A stretch of 64,000 bases of DNA from CAZMZF01 sp964570765 (GCA_964570765.1 CAZMZF010000011.1:1-64000); one strand, 5' to 3'; counted from the first letter of the stretch, positions 1 to 8,475 are shown. The notes: a model not told the origin generated them from the sequence alone. Translations and numbers: made by a program.

Positions 1-70
1 TCCTCCTATTATAGGTATCTACCTTCAAAGGAGCAAGAGGTTTTGAGACACACTCCCAGGGGAGAGGGGA

Positions 71-189
71 TTTGGAGTGCATCCAGATGGATGCTTGCAT
101 TGATCCCGCCTTTAGCGGGACACTCCAAAAAAGACGGTAGCATTGCCACTCCTGTGGCAACGAAGGAATATGGCCAATGCACTCCCCAA
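71..189. repeat. Composite inverted repeat bounded by GGAGTGCAT/ATGCACTCC ends
   Basis: The segment starts TTTGGAGTGCAT and ends ATGCACTCCCCAAA. Smaller palindromes lie inside it: ATCCAGATGGAT, CCCGCCTTTAGCGGG and GCCACTCCTGTGGC. The same GGAGTGC ends recur at 4771, 20883, 26230, 37635, 60213 and 63382. It looks like a non-coding REP/MITE-like element. Short reading frames across it are not credible genes. Confidence 0.6.
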
Positions 190-240
190 ATAATTGTTGT
201 TGACAAAGGATTTTGGGAAATGTTAAATTGATTTTATATT

Positions 241-411
241 GAGATGGAGTGCAAGGCTTTTAGCCTTGCCTGGGAAAACTCGATGGAGGTCTAAAGACCT
301 CCATTACATTCAAATGTAGCGGAAGGCTTCAGCCTTCCATTTCCATTATCCAAGCGACTCTGTCCTACGGATCCGTTATTAGGAAAAGGGGTCGCACTGC
401 GAACAGGCAAG
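241..411. repeat. Cluster of short palindromic repeats upstream of the HAD gene
   Basis: It contains AAGGCTTTTAGCCTT, GGAGGTCTAAAGACCTCC, GGAAGGCTTCAGCCTTCC and the module CGACTCTGTCCTACGGATCC...AAAAGGGGTCGCAC. Related pieces recur at 34810, 52803 and 60055. The repeat runs right up to the next gene and supplies in-frame ATGs that should not be taken as the start. I see no promoter in it. Confidence 0.55.
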
Positions 412-432
412 ATGCCTGTTCCACCAATTACT

Positions 433-1209
433 ATGATCGACTGTTTCCTAATCGATATCGAAGGGACAATAGTAAAGGATAAGTCCTATGCTCCTATAGA
501 AGGGGCAATTGAATGGCTAAAAAAGGTTAAATCCTCAGGTAAAAAATTTAGCCTGGTATCTAATAACACTACCCACTCTCCAGAAGAGCTCCTGTCTTTG
601 CTCAAGAATAAAGGGTTTGAGTTAAAAGAAGAAAATTTAGATACCTGTATGAAGGTAACAGTATACTGGCTCAAAAAGAAAAATATTGAATCCTGTTATT
701 TGTTAGGGAATGAGGTTTTAAAAGGATATATTAAAGAAAATGGAATTGAACTAAGAGAGGATAGTCTGGTTCAGGCGGTGGTGGTGGGGTTAGATGAGGA
801 ACTAAATTTTCAGAAGCTTAAAATTGCTACCAGAGCCTTGTTTGAAAATGATGCCCGTCTGGTTGCCCTGCACTCTAACAAAGTCTATAAGGATTCAAAA
901 GGGAAGATCGCCCCTTCAGTTGGATGTATAGTCAAAGCCTTAGAATATGCCTCTGATAAGAGAGGTTTTATTATGGGTAAACCGAGTACGAATTTCTATC
1001 GTAATATCTTACAGAGGCTTAAAACTAAGCCACAGAATTGTCTTTTTATCAGCGATGACCCTCTTTCAGACCTGGTCGGTGCTAAAAATTCAAAAATAAA
1101 AACAGCTTTTGTCCTTTCTGGTAAATATGACCGGTCGATCTTGAATAGTTTGGGCAAAAAATTTAGACCTGATTACATTTATAAAAGTATAGCGGAGATA
1201 AAGATCTAA
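433..1209 (+). CDS. HAD-IIA (NagD-like) phosphatase
   Basis: Probable sugar- or nucleotide-phosphate phosphatase of the HAD superfamily, subfamily IIA, 258 residues. The N-terminal motif DIEGT replaces the usual DxDGT: the nucleophile Asp is kept and the second Asp is Glu. The motif II region reads LVSNNTT. A late FISDDPLSDLVGAKN block matches the magnesium-binding motif IV, and the tail is the NagD-like FVLSGKY. I chose ATG 433 because the ATG at 412 lies inside a dispersed repeat and the family begins right before the DxxGT motif. The stop lies 1 bp from the ychF start, so the two are probably co-transcribed. The substrate cannot be told from sequence. Confidence 0.8.
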   Translation: MIDCFLIDIEGTIVKDKSYAPIEGAIEWLKKVKSSGKKFSLVSNNTTHSPEELLSLLKNKGFELKEENLDTCMKVTVYWLKKKNIESCYLLGNEVLKGYIKENGIELREDSLVQAVVVGLDEELNFQKLKIATRALFENDARLVALHSNKVYKDSKGKIAPSVGCIVKALEYASDKRGFIMGKPSTNFYRNILQRLKTKPQNCLFISDDPLSDLVGAKNSKIKTAFVLSGKYDRSILNSLGKKFRPDYIYKSIAEIKI

Positions 1210-1210
1210 T

Positions 1211-2311
1211 ATGCATATAGGTATCGTAGGCTTGCCCTTTGTAGGAAAGACAACCATTTTTAATGCCTTAACTTCTGCTAAGGCAAAGACTGGCGAGTTT
1301 ATTGCTGGCTCAAAGGAGCCTAATCGAGCTGTGGTAAAGGTTCCGGATCCGAGGGTTTATAAAATAGCGGAGATGTTCGACCCCAAAAAGATAACCCCGG
1401 CTGAGATAGAATATATCGACGTAGGCGGGATGATTAAACCTAAGGAATCTGACCAGGGTGGGAAAGAAAAAGAAGCTGAGCTTTTCTTTCATTTAAGAGG
1501 AGTGGATGCCTTAGCCTATGTAATCAGGTTTTTCCGGGATGAGAACATAATCCACCCCTTGGGTAGTATAAATCCTTTAAGGGATATGGAGAGTTTTGAT
1601 CTGGACTTAGCTTTGCTTGATTTAGAGACTATAGAAAAAAGGATGAGCAAGTTAGAGAAAAGTTATCATACGACCAAATCTCCTGAGGAGAAAAGGGAAT
1701 ATGACTTGCTAATCAAATGCAAGGAGTGCCTGGAAAAGGGGGTTCCCTTAAGAGAATTAGATTTCGCATCCGAGGAGATGAGGTTATTAAAAGGATACTG
1801 TTTTTTGAGCCTTAAGCCGATTTTAATAATATTAAACCTGGGCGAAGAAGACCTTCCTGAAAAGGAGAGACTGGAGAATGATTTTTCCTCAACCATTAAA
1901 TTTAAACATACCCTGGTCACAGCCATCTGCGGGAAATTAGAGATGGAGCTTTCCCAGTTAGAGGAAAGTGACTGTGCCTCTTTTTTGAAAGAGTTAGGGT
2001 TAAAAGAGCAAGCCAAGGACCGGATGATCAGTTCATCTTATAAGCTTTTAGGGCTTATCTCCTTTTTCACTGCTAATCAGAATGAGGTAAAAGCCTGGGC
2101 AATCCCTTATGGAACCAGAGGAATAAAAGCCGCAGGAACTGTGCATACCGATATGGAGAAAGGGTTCATTAAAGCTGAGGTGATAAGTTACGATAAACTA
2201 ATAGAGGCCGGCTCGATTCACCTGGCAAAGGAGAAAGGCTTAGTCAGGTTGGAAGGAAAAGATTATACGGTGCAGGATGGAGACTTAATCTTTTTCAGAT
2301 TTAATGTTTGA
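1211..2311 (+). CDS. ychF: Ribosome-binding ATPase/GTPase YchF
   Basis: Obg-family P-loop NTPase that binds the ribosome; E. coli YchF prefers ATP. It has 366 residues, close to the family norm of about 363. The P-loop reads GLPFVGKTT at residues 7-15. The G3 region is IDVGG, diverged from the usual DIAGL. The helical insert has the family signature DLDLALLDLETIEKR. The NxxE-type G4 is ILNLGEE, which replaces the NKxD of true GTPases. The C-terminal third is the TGS domain, with a VQDGDLIFFRFNV end. It lies 1 bp after the HAD gene and 38 bp before the preferred lon start. Confidence 0.95.
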   Translation: MHIGIVGLPFVGKTTIFNALTSAKAKTGEFIAGSKEPNRAVVKVPDPRVYKIAEMFDPKKITPAEIEYIDVGGMIKPKESDQGGKEKEAELFFHLRGVDALAYVIRFFRDENIIHPLGSINPLRDMESFDLDLALLDLETIEKRMSKLEKSYHTTKSPEEKREYDLLIKCKECLEKGVPLRELDFASEEMRLLKGYCFLSLKPILIILNLGEEDLPEKERLENDFSSTIKFKHTLVTAICGKLEMELSQLEESDCASFLKELGLKEQAKDRMISSSYKLLGLISFFTANQNEVKAWAIPYGTRGIKAAGTVHTDMEKGFIKAEVISYDKLIEAGSIHLAKEKGLVRLEGKDYTVQDGDLIFFRFNV

Positions 2312-2349
2312 AAGTTGAAAACGGTATAAGCTCCGCAAAGGAGGTAAAC

Positions 2350-4713
2350 TTGGTTAAAGAAGAGATAAAAATAGCGGATGAGATAAAAAAGATCTCAGAG
2401 GAGCTTTCGATATTGCCCTTAAAAGGGACAGTGGTCTTTCCTTCTCTGATCATCCCGTTAGTTATAACTGACCAGAGATACGCCAAGCTGATCGATGATA
2501 CCTTGATGGGAGGGAAGGTGATCGGGCTTTTTGCCCAGAAAGATCCGGAGTTGGAAAATCCTGGCCCGAATGATATCTATAAAATAGGGACTGCTGGCAC
2601 GATTTTAAAGATGCTCAGATTTCCAGATGGGAGCGTGCGTTTTCTGGTTCAGGGACTTACCAGGATAAAGATTAAAAGATTTTTGAAAGAAGATCCTTTC
2701 CTCACTGCCAAGGTAGAGCCCCTGGAAGATCTGATAGAAGAGTCTGTGGAAATGGAAGCTTTGAATCGTACTATCATTGATCTTTTAAAGAAGGTGGTTA
2801 ACTTAGCCCCTTATCTTCCAGATGATCTGCAGATCTCCGCTTTGAATACTGAAGATCCAGGTAAGCTTTCTGATCTGATCTCTTCTAATCTGAACATTAC
2901 CTTAGCTCAGAAGCAGGACCTCTTGGAGACCTTAGAAGTAAAGGATAGGCTCAAAAAATTAACTCTTTATCTTAATAAAGAGGTAGAAGTTCTGGAGCTT
3001 TCCCGCAAGATTCAATCTCAAGCCGCAACTGAGATGGGGAAGATGCAGAGAGATTACATATTAAGGGAGCAGTTGAAAGCCATTCAAAAGGAATTAGGGG
3101 AGTCAGATGAGAGAACCCAGGAAGTTGAAGAGTTTAAAAAGAAGATAGAAGCAGCAAAAATGCCACAGGAAGCCAGGGAGGCAGCCTTAAAGGAATTAGA
3201 CCGGCTTTCCAAGATGAACCCGGCAGCGGCTGAATATACAGTATCCAGAACCTATCTGGACTGGCTGGTTAACCTTCCCTGGAGCACAAGGACTCAGGAT
3301 AATTTAGATATAAAAGAAGCTAAAAGAGTGCTGGATGAAGACCATTACGATTTAGAAAAAGTAAAGGAAAGGATCTTAGAATATTTAGCAGTAAGAAAGC
3401 TTAAATCTGACCTTAAAGGTCCTATTCTCTGTTTTGTTGGACCTCCAGGTGTTGGTAAAACATCCTTGGGTATGTCAATTGCAAGGGCTTTAGGTAGAAA
3501 GTTCAACCGCATCTCCTTAGGGGGAATGCATGATGAGGCTGAGATACGTGGACACAGAAGAACCTACATCGGCTCCTTACCCGGAAGGGTCCTCCAGGGT
3601 ATTAGAAGGACAGGGTCTAATAACCCGGTCTTTATGTTAGATGAAGTGGATAAGATCGGGCAGGATTTCAGAGGAGACCCGGCTGCGGCTTTATTAGAGG
3701 TATTAGATCCAGAACAGAACCATACCTTTTCAGACCATTATTTAGAAGTTCCATTTGACCTATCCAAGGTTATGTTCATCACCACGGCTAATATCCTGGA
3801 TCCGATACCAGCGGTGTTAAGAGACAGGATGGAAGTCTTAGAGCTTCCTGGCTATACTGATTTAGAGAAATTGCAGATTGCCAAAAAATATCTGATACCA
3901 AAGGAGTTAGAAAATCATGGTCTGAAACTTGAGAATCTTTCTTTTCAGGACCAGGCGATGAAAAGGATAATTAATGACTATACCAAAGAATCAGGATTAA
4001 GGAATTTGGACCGGGAGATTGCTACCATCTGCAGAAAGGTAGCTAAGAAGGTTGCCTCAGATGAGGTTAATAAAGTTGATATAACCTCAAACAACCTGCA
4101 TGAATACCTTGGTCCCCCGAAATTTTTCCAGGAGGTATTAGAAAGGACTTCACAGATTGGGGTTGTGCCAGGTTTAGCCTGGACTTCTACGGGTGGAGAG
4201 ATCTTATTTGTAGAAGCTACCAAGATGAGAGGAAAGAAATCCTTAACCTTAACCGGTCATCTGGGTGAGGTGATGAAGGAATCTGCTCAAACTGCATTAT
4301 CCTATGTGCGCTCAACTTCCCACAGATGGGGGATTCCGGAAGATTTCTTTGAGAAATATGATATTCACGTGCATGTGCCAACTGGCTCGATTCCTAAAGA
4401 TGGACCTTCGGCTGGAATTACTATGGCTACTGCTATGGTTTCTCTTCTTTCTGAACGGCCGGTCAAGCCCTATCTGGCGATGAGCGGTGAGATCACCTTA
4501 AGGGGACAGGTTCTGCCGATCGGAGGGTTAAAAGAGAAAACTTTAGCCGCCTATCGAGCCGGGATTAAGACGGTTATCCTATCCAAACATAATGAGAAAG
4601 ATTTAGAGGAAGTCCCAGAGGAGATTAAAAAGAAGATTAAATTTATTTTCGTGGAAACAGTGGATGAGGTTTTAGGGCTGGCGCTGGATAAGAAGAAAAA
4701 AATTAAGAAGTAA
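2350..4713 (+). CDS. lon: ATP-dependent Lon protease
   Basis: Cytoplasmic AAA+ serine protease that degrades misfolded and regulatory proteins, 787 residues. An N-terminal substrate-binding domain (LSILPLKGTVVFPSL) is followed by the AAA+ module with Walker A GPPGVGKT and Walker B FMLDEVDK. The C-terminal protease domain carries the catalytic Ser in PKDGPSAGIT and Lys in GGLKEKTLAA. I chose TTG 2350 because AAAGGAGGT sits 5 bases upstream. A TTG at 2308 would overlap the ychF stop, has no ribosome site, and would place the Shine-Dalgarno inside the coding region. A strong terminator follows the gene. All key residues are intact. Confidence 0.95.
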   Translation: MVKEEIKIADEIKKISEELSILPLKGTVVFPSLIIPLVITDQRYAKLIDDTLMGGKVIGLFAQKDPELENPGPNDIYKIGTAGTILKMLRFPDGSVRFLVQGLTRIKIKRFLKEDPFLTAKVEPLEDLIEESVEMEALNRTIIDLLKKVVNLAPYLPDDLQISALNTEDPGKLSDLISSNLNITLAQKQDLLETLEVKDRLKKLTLYLNKEVEVLELSRKIQSQAATEMGKMQRDYILREQLKAIQKELGESDERTQEVEEFKKKIEAAKMPQEAREAALKELDRLSKMNPAAAEYTVSRTYLDWLVNLPWSTRTQDNLDIKEAKRVLDEDHYDLEKVKERILEYLAVRKLKSDLKGPILCFVGPPGVGKTSLGMSIARALGRKFNRISLGGMHDEAEIRGHRRTYIGSLPGRVLQGIRRTGSNNPVFMLDEVDKIGQDFRGDPAAALLEVLDPEQNHTFSDHYLEVPFDLSKVMFITTANILDPIPAVLRDRMEVLELPGYTDLEKLQIAKKYLIPKELENHGLKLENLSFQDQAMKRIINDYTKESGLRNLDREIATICRKVAKKVASDEVNKVDITSNNLHEYLGPPKFFQEVLERTSQIGVVPGLAWTSTGGEILFVEATKMRGKKSLTLTGHLGEVMKESAQTALSYVRSTSHRWGIPEDFFEKYDIHVHVPTGSIPKDGPSAGITMATAMVSLLSERPVKPYLAMSGEITLRGQVLPIGGLKEKTLAAYRAGIKTVILSKHNEKDLEEVPEEIKKKIKFIFVETVDEVLGLALDKKKKIKK

Positions 4714-4733
4714 GATGTAAGAGGTGAGATTTT

Positions 4734-4763
4734 GGGGCGACCCAACGGGTCGCCCCTTTTTTT
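4734..4763 (+). terminator. Rho-independent terminator of the HAD-ychF-lon unit
   Basis: A perfect 10-bp stem, GGGGCGACCC with GGGTCGCCCC, has a 3-base loop and is followed by seven T residues. It begins 21 bases after the lon stop codon. Confidence 0.9.
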
Positions 4764-4767
4764 GTCT

Positions 4768-4965
4768 TTATTTGGAGTGCATTAACCACGTTAATGCCTT
4801 GCTCCCAGCAGTAAAATATGCGGATGATAACATCCGCTTCGAGCAAGGGTATCGGGTTTTATGCCCGATGAATTAACGGTTCGACAGGCTCACCGTCCTG
4901 AGCAAAGCCGAAGGAAAGATTTATTGCTGGACGTTGGTCTCCTGACCAACGTCTGCCTGAAAACG
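4768..4965. repeat. Intergenic repeat cluster downstream of lon
   Basis: It holds a GGAGTGCATTAACCACGTTAATGC palindrome broken by short mismatches, a GGTTCGACAGGCTCACCGTC...GAGC...GAAGGAAAG motif that recurs at 38890-39010, and GACGTTGGTCTCCTGACCAACGTC. These are dispersed non-coding elements. I see no gene here. Confidence 0.5.
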
Positions 4966-4968
4966 GAA

Positions 4969-5031
4969 TTAAGCGATTTATTGAAGATTGAATATATAAA
5001 GTGAAAAAAGGTTGTTATTATAAATCTTTGG
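4969..5031 (-). repeat. Degenerate copy of the c-di-AMP riboswitch promoter/leader start
   Basis: Read on the minus strand, this stretch contains TTTATATATTCAATC followed by TTCAATAAATCGCTTAA. It is near-identical to the -10 region and first transcribed bases of the riboswitch leader at 45664-45690. The -35 element has decayed to TAACAA. A second copy lies at 8183-8268, so the two copies flank the SIR2-HerA segment. Confidence 0.55.
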
Positions 5032-5093
5032 GAAAATCCGGGAAATGAATCCGCAGGATTAGGAGTAAGATATACTTAGGTGAAATGTTTCCG

Positions 5094-5165
5094 AGCTAAC
5101 GGTTAAGGCCAAAAGAAGTCCCGCAGGGCGGGATTTGGATGGTAATCTTTTGGCCTGTGTTAGGC
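5094..5165 (-). other. attC-like recombination site downstream of herA
   Basis: On the minus strand the order is an R''-like box GCCTAAC (5165-5159), an L''-like arm GGCCAAAAGA (5155-5146), a loop with an inner CCCGCCCTGCGGG hairpin, the complementary L' arm TCTTTTGGCC (5116-5107), and an R'-like box GTTAGCT (5100-5094). This order and the 72-bp size fit an integron attC site lying 3' of a cassette gene. The resident R' pairs only partly with R''. The matching 5' end is at 7983-7989. Assignment is by pattern only; no integrase is visible in the window. Confidence 0.6.
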
Positions 5166-5218
5166 GACGTTTTGGTAAAGCTCTTATGTCATAGAACGGT
5201 TGTTTACATTTCATAACT

Positions 5219-6868
5219 CTATAGGTCTTTTCTTCTTGCACGCCAGCGTTTTACTATTCGGCTCACATCCATGTCTTTAATACCTTTAGCCCAACACTCG
5301 GCAAACTTAACATCTGCGCTGTCAGGTTGAGGGTCAGGAAAATCTACTATAACCCTCGTAGGCATTACTACAGAATCCCCAACAATAAGAGCTTCCCCAG
5401 TTCTGAGCGACGGTACCATGTCCATAAGTCCGGCCAACGAATCGGGAACAAGACGACGAACATAATTCTGGTCGTCAGGATTGGTGAGACGCATCACAAT
5501 AAAGGTGTTGCACTGTGAAATAACGGTTTCGGAAAGTTCTTTTGGCCGTTGGCTCACGACCATTATTCCAATTCCATATTTCCGTCCCTCTTTTGCGAGC
5601 CGCTCTACCGCTATTTTCGCTGCTGAAAACTTAGCTTCTGGGCGGTTAGGAATGTAGTTGTGTGCCTCCTCAAATACCATCAAAATGGGAAATTGTTTCC
5701 TGTCTGGATTCCAAAAATTAAACTCATAAACGACACGAGAAATAACCGACGCTACCACACTGACAGCTTCGAAAGGAATACCACTTAGATCAATCACAGT
5801 CATTCTCTTTCCAGTATCAATAGAAAGGTATTCTTTAAGCAATTGAGGAAGACTGGCGTTCCCAGAGTATCGTTTAGGTGAGAACATAAATCGAAACCTG
5901 GGGTCATTGGTCTTACTGTCGAAACGAATCAAAAACCGATCAAAAACTCCGTTGAGTGGCCCCTTCTTCTTTCCAGAAGACGTGCCAGGCACCATCTCTG
6001 TGTTCCAATCGCGGATTTGCTGGAGCATCCCCTGAAGATCAAAGTAAATGGGTGAATCAACGGTAACTGCATTGCCAAGTCCAAGTTTTTCCTCCTTATC
6101 AGTATTCTGTCGAGCCTGTAGGAGCGCATCTCGGAGACCAGTGATCTGGTTATGAGCAGTAAACTCAGTTATATCAACAGCTAGGTCTTGAAATTCTTCA
6201 AAGTTTAGTAGCCAATAGGGCAACTCCACTTTGTCGGCTTCAATGAGTTGAGCGTGGTTAGGAAATGCGTTTGCATATTCTCCATGCAAATCTATCACGA
6301 GTATATGTGTATCTGGATATTTGTCAATTGTGTGCTGGAGGATACTTGCCACCGTGCAAGATTTTCCGCATCCCGTCGTCCCGAGAATGGCTGTATGTCT
6401 ACCGAAAAAGCGATCTACGTGTATGAATGCCCGTTGGTCTTCCGCCTGAGCCAAACAGGCAAAAGAGAATCCCTGACTGACGAATTCTGAGAAGATTTCT
6501 TTAAGTTCATCTAAACCAACCATTTTTACTTTTTGCCCGACGTTCGGGTATATGGCAACCCCACGACTAAATTGCCCATTGTGACTTAGAGTGCCTATGA
6601 GGAGACACTCAGCTACTTTCTTGCTAATAGTCTCGCCGGCAGCTTCTTGGCCCGGTTTCATTGAAGGCGTAACATCAAGCATGCGAATGTTCGCCACTGT
6701 CCCAATGATATTAAGGTCTCGGAAAGGGATTTTTACATGTGAGCCCGGCTGACCTGGATAATAGTCACCGTCTAGTGGAACTGTGGTGTCGACCGTCAAT
6801 TCGACTATAACACGGTTTCCACTAACCTCAATGACATAGCCGATTTCTGTTTCTGGAGTCTTTGCCAT
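5219..6868 (-). CDS. HerA-like hexameric ATPase/translocase of a SIR2-HerA defence pair
   Basis: FtsK-HerA superfamily ATPase, 549 residues, expected to assemble as a ring with its SIR2 partner. It has an N-terminal HAS-barrel (residues 1-90), Walker A GTTGCGKS near residue 163, Walker B MVFEEAH near residue 395, and a downstream VVSQRPKEL sensor-like segment typical of HerA. I chose ATG 6868 because GGGGGAG precedes it by about 8 bases. An upstream in-frame codon would overlap the sir2 end. The gene lies 2 bp after the sir2 stop, so translation is probably coupled. CGT/CGA codons are more frequent than in neighbouring AGA/AGG-rich genes, which suggests transfer. Confidence 0.88.
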   Translation of the reverse strand: MAKTPETEIGYVIEVSGNRVIVELTVDTTVPLDGDYYPGQPGSHVKIPFRDLNIIGTVANIRMLDVTPSMKPGQEAAGETISKKVAECLLIGTLSHNGQFSRGVAIYPNVGQKVKMVGLDELKEIFSEFVSQGFSFACLAQAEDQRAFIHVDRFFGRHTAILGTTGCGKSCTVASILQHTIDKYPDTHILVIDLHGEYANAFPNHAQLIEADKVELPYWLLNFEEFQDLAVDITEFTAHNQITGLRDALLQARQNTDKEEKLGLGNAVTVDSPIYFDLQGMLQQIRDWNTEMVPGTSSGKKKGPLNGVFDRFLIRFDSKTNDPRFRFMFSPKRYSGNASLPQLLKEYLSIDTGKRMTVIDLSGIPFEAVSVVASVISRVVYEFNFWNPDRKQFPILMVFEEAHNYIPNRPEAKFSAAKIAVERLAKEGRKYGIGIMVVSQRPKELSETVISQCNTFIVMRLTNPDDQNYVRRLVPDSLAGLMDMVPSLRTGEALIVGDSVVMPTRVIVDFPDPQPDSADVKFAECWAKGIKDMDVSRIVKRWRARRKDL

Positions 6869-6870
6869 GG

Positions 6871-7947
6871 TTATTTCTCCCCCAGAGATGGAAGCCACTT
6901 CGCAAATTTTTCAAAAGCCCACAAATCTGTAACTTCACTTTGGTCGTTGCCATCAATAATCGTTCTTTCTTCATTTATTACACTGAGTTTAGGATGAGTA
7001 GACCTACAAGCAAGGGCGTCTATCGGCTCTTTGGAAAGCACCAAAAGAGAAAGACCCTTGTCGAGACCAGAAAATATATACTGGTTCAAGTGCTCATCCG
7101 CAAACCGATAACCAATACATATCAATAGATTTGCTTCGTTAACCGCCGCACTAAATCTGCGAAAGAGCCAATCAAAAGGAGGACGGATGGATTCAGCATA
7201 CTTGAGCCTCGACGGATAAATGATTAATGAAGTCCTCTTTGATTCTAACGTTGGTTTTTCTTCGTAGAATTGGCCGTTAGATTCAAACCAACTGATTGAT
7301 CCATGAAGTTTATATAGTCTAATGTGTTGAGCAGAGGGCTCAAAACGTGGGGTTTGCGCATGAGTTGTTGCCTTTCCAATGTCATAGTCAAAACAGCACG
7401 GATTCCATCGGCGGTGGAAAAAACCTTCGAACCCATTGATTGCAACTATATGCGATTCCTCACAAGCCAACTCTATCAACAAATCGTAGTTGGTTGTGAA
7501 GATTTGTACTGGAGGTGCCTTTTCCGCCGGTTCTGCCTCCCGACGACTTACTATGCGGAGCATGAAGTCCTTATGGTATTCCGTTGGGCCATCAACCTTC
7601 AAGATATTTTGGATACATTGACAAACATCCTCGAAGGTCGTCTTAAACCGCTCTTTGTCACGATGTTCCGAACCTGCCCCACTCAAACGATGGTATAATT
7701 CAGAAAGAACCTCCTCTATGTTAGGATTTTCTATACTATTATCAGTCAAGGACCGTATGATCTCGTCAAACGTCGTACTGCGGGATACATTGTATAATTT
7801 GGATCGAACCAAATCCCTCAACTCAGAAATACTTGGAAGCCCAGCACAGAACGATGCACCACCACCCAGAAGAAAAACAGTATTAGGTTCTCTTATCTTC
7901 TGTATTAGAGTTTCTTTCAATGTATGTTTCTTTGTCACTCCTATCAC
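6871..7947 (-). CDS. SIR2-domain NADase of a SIR2-HerA defence pair
   Basis: SIR2-like protein, 358 residues. In known SIR2-HerA systems this partner depletes NAD+ on phage infection. The NAD-binding loop is FLLGGGAS...AGLPS near residues 25-39. TTNYD at about residue 152 replaces the sirtuin TQNID. The catalytic-type His lies in YKLHGSISW near residue 213. The C-terminal block CIGYRFADEHLN is characteristic of the SIR2_2 defence group rather than of deacetylase sirtuins. GTG 7947 is the longest start; another GTG at 7938 is possible and neither has a clear Shine-Dalgarno. It is the first gene of the pair. Confidence 0.85.
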   Translation of the reverse strand: MIGVTKKHTLKETLIQKIREPNTVFLLGGGASFCAGLPSISELRDLVRSKLYNVSRSTTFDEIIRSLTDNSIENPNIEEVLSELYHRLSGAGSEHRDKERFKTTFEDVCQCIQNILKVDGPTEYHKDFMLRIVSRREAEPAEKAPPVQIFTTNYDLLIELACEESHIVAINGFEGFFHRRWNPCCFDYDIGKATTHAQTPRFEPSAQHIRLYKLHGSISWFESNGQFYEEKPTLESKRTSLIIYPSRLKYAESIRPPFDWLFRRFSAAVNEANLLICIGYRFADEHLNQYIFSGLDKGLSLLVLSKEPIDALACRSTHPKLSVINEERTIIDGNDQSEVTDLWAFEKFAKWLPSLGEK

Positions 7948-7982
7948 CTACTGATTCCCTATAATAATAAAGCCAAAATGTC

Positions 7983-7989
7983 GCCTAAC
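7983..7989 (-). other. R'-like core site at the 5' boundary of the SIR2-HerA segment
   Basis: The minus strand reads GTTAGGC, which fits the integron core consensus GTTRRRY. It is followed by GACATTTTGG, which mirrors the sequence beside the downstream attC-like site. Upstream of it I could not find a matching R'' box, so this could be an attI-like half-site or the remnant of a previous cassette. Confidence 0.5.
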
Positions 7990-8182
7990 TCGTTCATATC
8001 CGCAATTATTGCGTATATACCCCTGATTTTGGGGTTGTAGACGAACCTGTTTCGTTTATTCCGATTCTGGCTGAAGTTCCGATCCTACGGATCCGTTTCT
8101 CGGAGAAACGGATTTCACATCGTCTCTACGAGCCGTAAGGCTTTTATCGGCCTGAGCCTCAGTCTGCCTAAGGCAGACAAAA

Positions 8183-8268
8183 TTGAATATATAAAGTGAA
8201 CAGGGGTTGTCAATATAAATCCTAAAATCAATGACGGATGACGAATTTCGAATAACGAATAAAAACAA
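8183..8268 (-). repeat. Copy of the c-di-AMP riboswitch promoter region
   Basis: Read on the minus strand, it matches 45591-45672 almost base for base: TTTTTATTCGTTATTC, AAATTCGTCATC, GTCATT, GGATTTATATTGACAA and TATATTCAAT. The riboswitch aptamer itself is not present downstream. The homology stops at CAAT, where a TCTGCCTTAGGCAGAC palindrome begins. Confidence 0.65.
8186..8213 (-). promoter_or_regulatory. Sigma70-type promoter facing the SIR2-HerA segment
   Basis: On the minus strand TTGACA (8213-8208), a 16-base spacer and TATATT (8191-8186). The hexamers and spacing are identical to the riboswitch promoter at 45642-45669. It lies about 200 bases upstream of the cassette boundary at 7989 and could transcribe sir2-herA, much as an integron Pc promoter would. 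Confidence 0.6.
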
Positions 8269-8475
8269 AAGACTGCAGCCTTGCCACTCCCGTGCCAACG
8301 GAAGGTTGTCTTTTGTAGTTGCTCGATTCATCGAGCAAAAAGCCCAATGAATTGGGCAACTACTTTTAGCCTCGCCTTTGGGCGACCCTGAAAGGGTCGC
8401 ACTACGAAAATTCGTATTCCAGCCTTGCCCACTCCTAATTTGGACCACATGAAAGGCGGGATACGACTATTTTTA

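Larger units (their letters stand above)
5100..7988 (-). mobile_element. Putative integron-type gene cassette carrying SIR2-HerA
   Basis: On the minus strand the segment begins just after the G of GTTAGGCGAC (7989) and ends with the G of the attC-like R' box (5100). The 5' end GTTAGGCGACATTTTGG is complementary at 16 of 17 positions to the 3'-side CCAAAACGTCGCCTAAC (5175-5159). Circularising the segment would therefore restore a nearly perfect R''/R' pairing, which is the behaviour of an integron cassette. It would be a large two-gene cassette of 2.9 kb. No integrase is seen, so it may be a lone or relic cassette. Confidence 0.5.
8040..8460. repeat. Intergenic repeat field upstream of hutU
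   Basis: It contains GATCCGTTTCTCGGAGAAACGGATT, GTCTGCCTAAGGCAGAC, GCTCGATTCATCGAGC, GGGCGACCCTGAAAGGGTCGC and fragments shared with 355-405 and 34800-34870. Apart from the promoter copy at 8183-8268, I see no gene or RNA in this stretch. Confidence 0.5.

Noticed and set aside
412..432. ATG 412 as the start of the first HAD gene
   Set aside because: It lies in the AAGATGCCTGTTCCACC repeat text; the next ATG gives the normal family start.
5059..5241. Short minus-strand frame after herA
   Set aside because: It is read through the attC-like hairpin, overlaps the herA end and has no ribosome site.
7990..8075. A second full attC site upstream of sir2
   Set aside because: Only the R'-like core at 7983-7989 is clear; no R'' box or complementary L arms were found on the other side.
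8040..8460. CRISPR array from repeated hairpins
   Set aside because: The repeats are non-identical palindromes with no constant spacer length and no cas genes are present.
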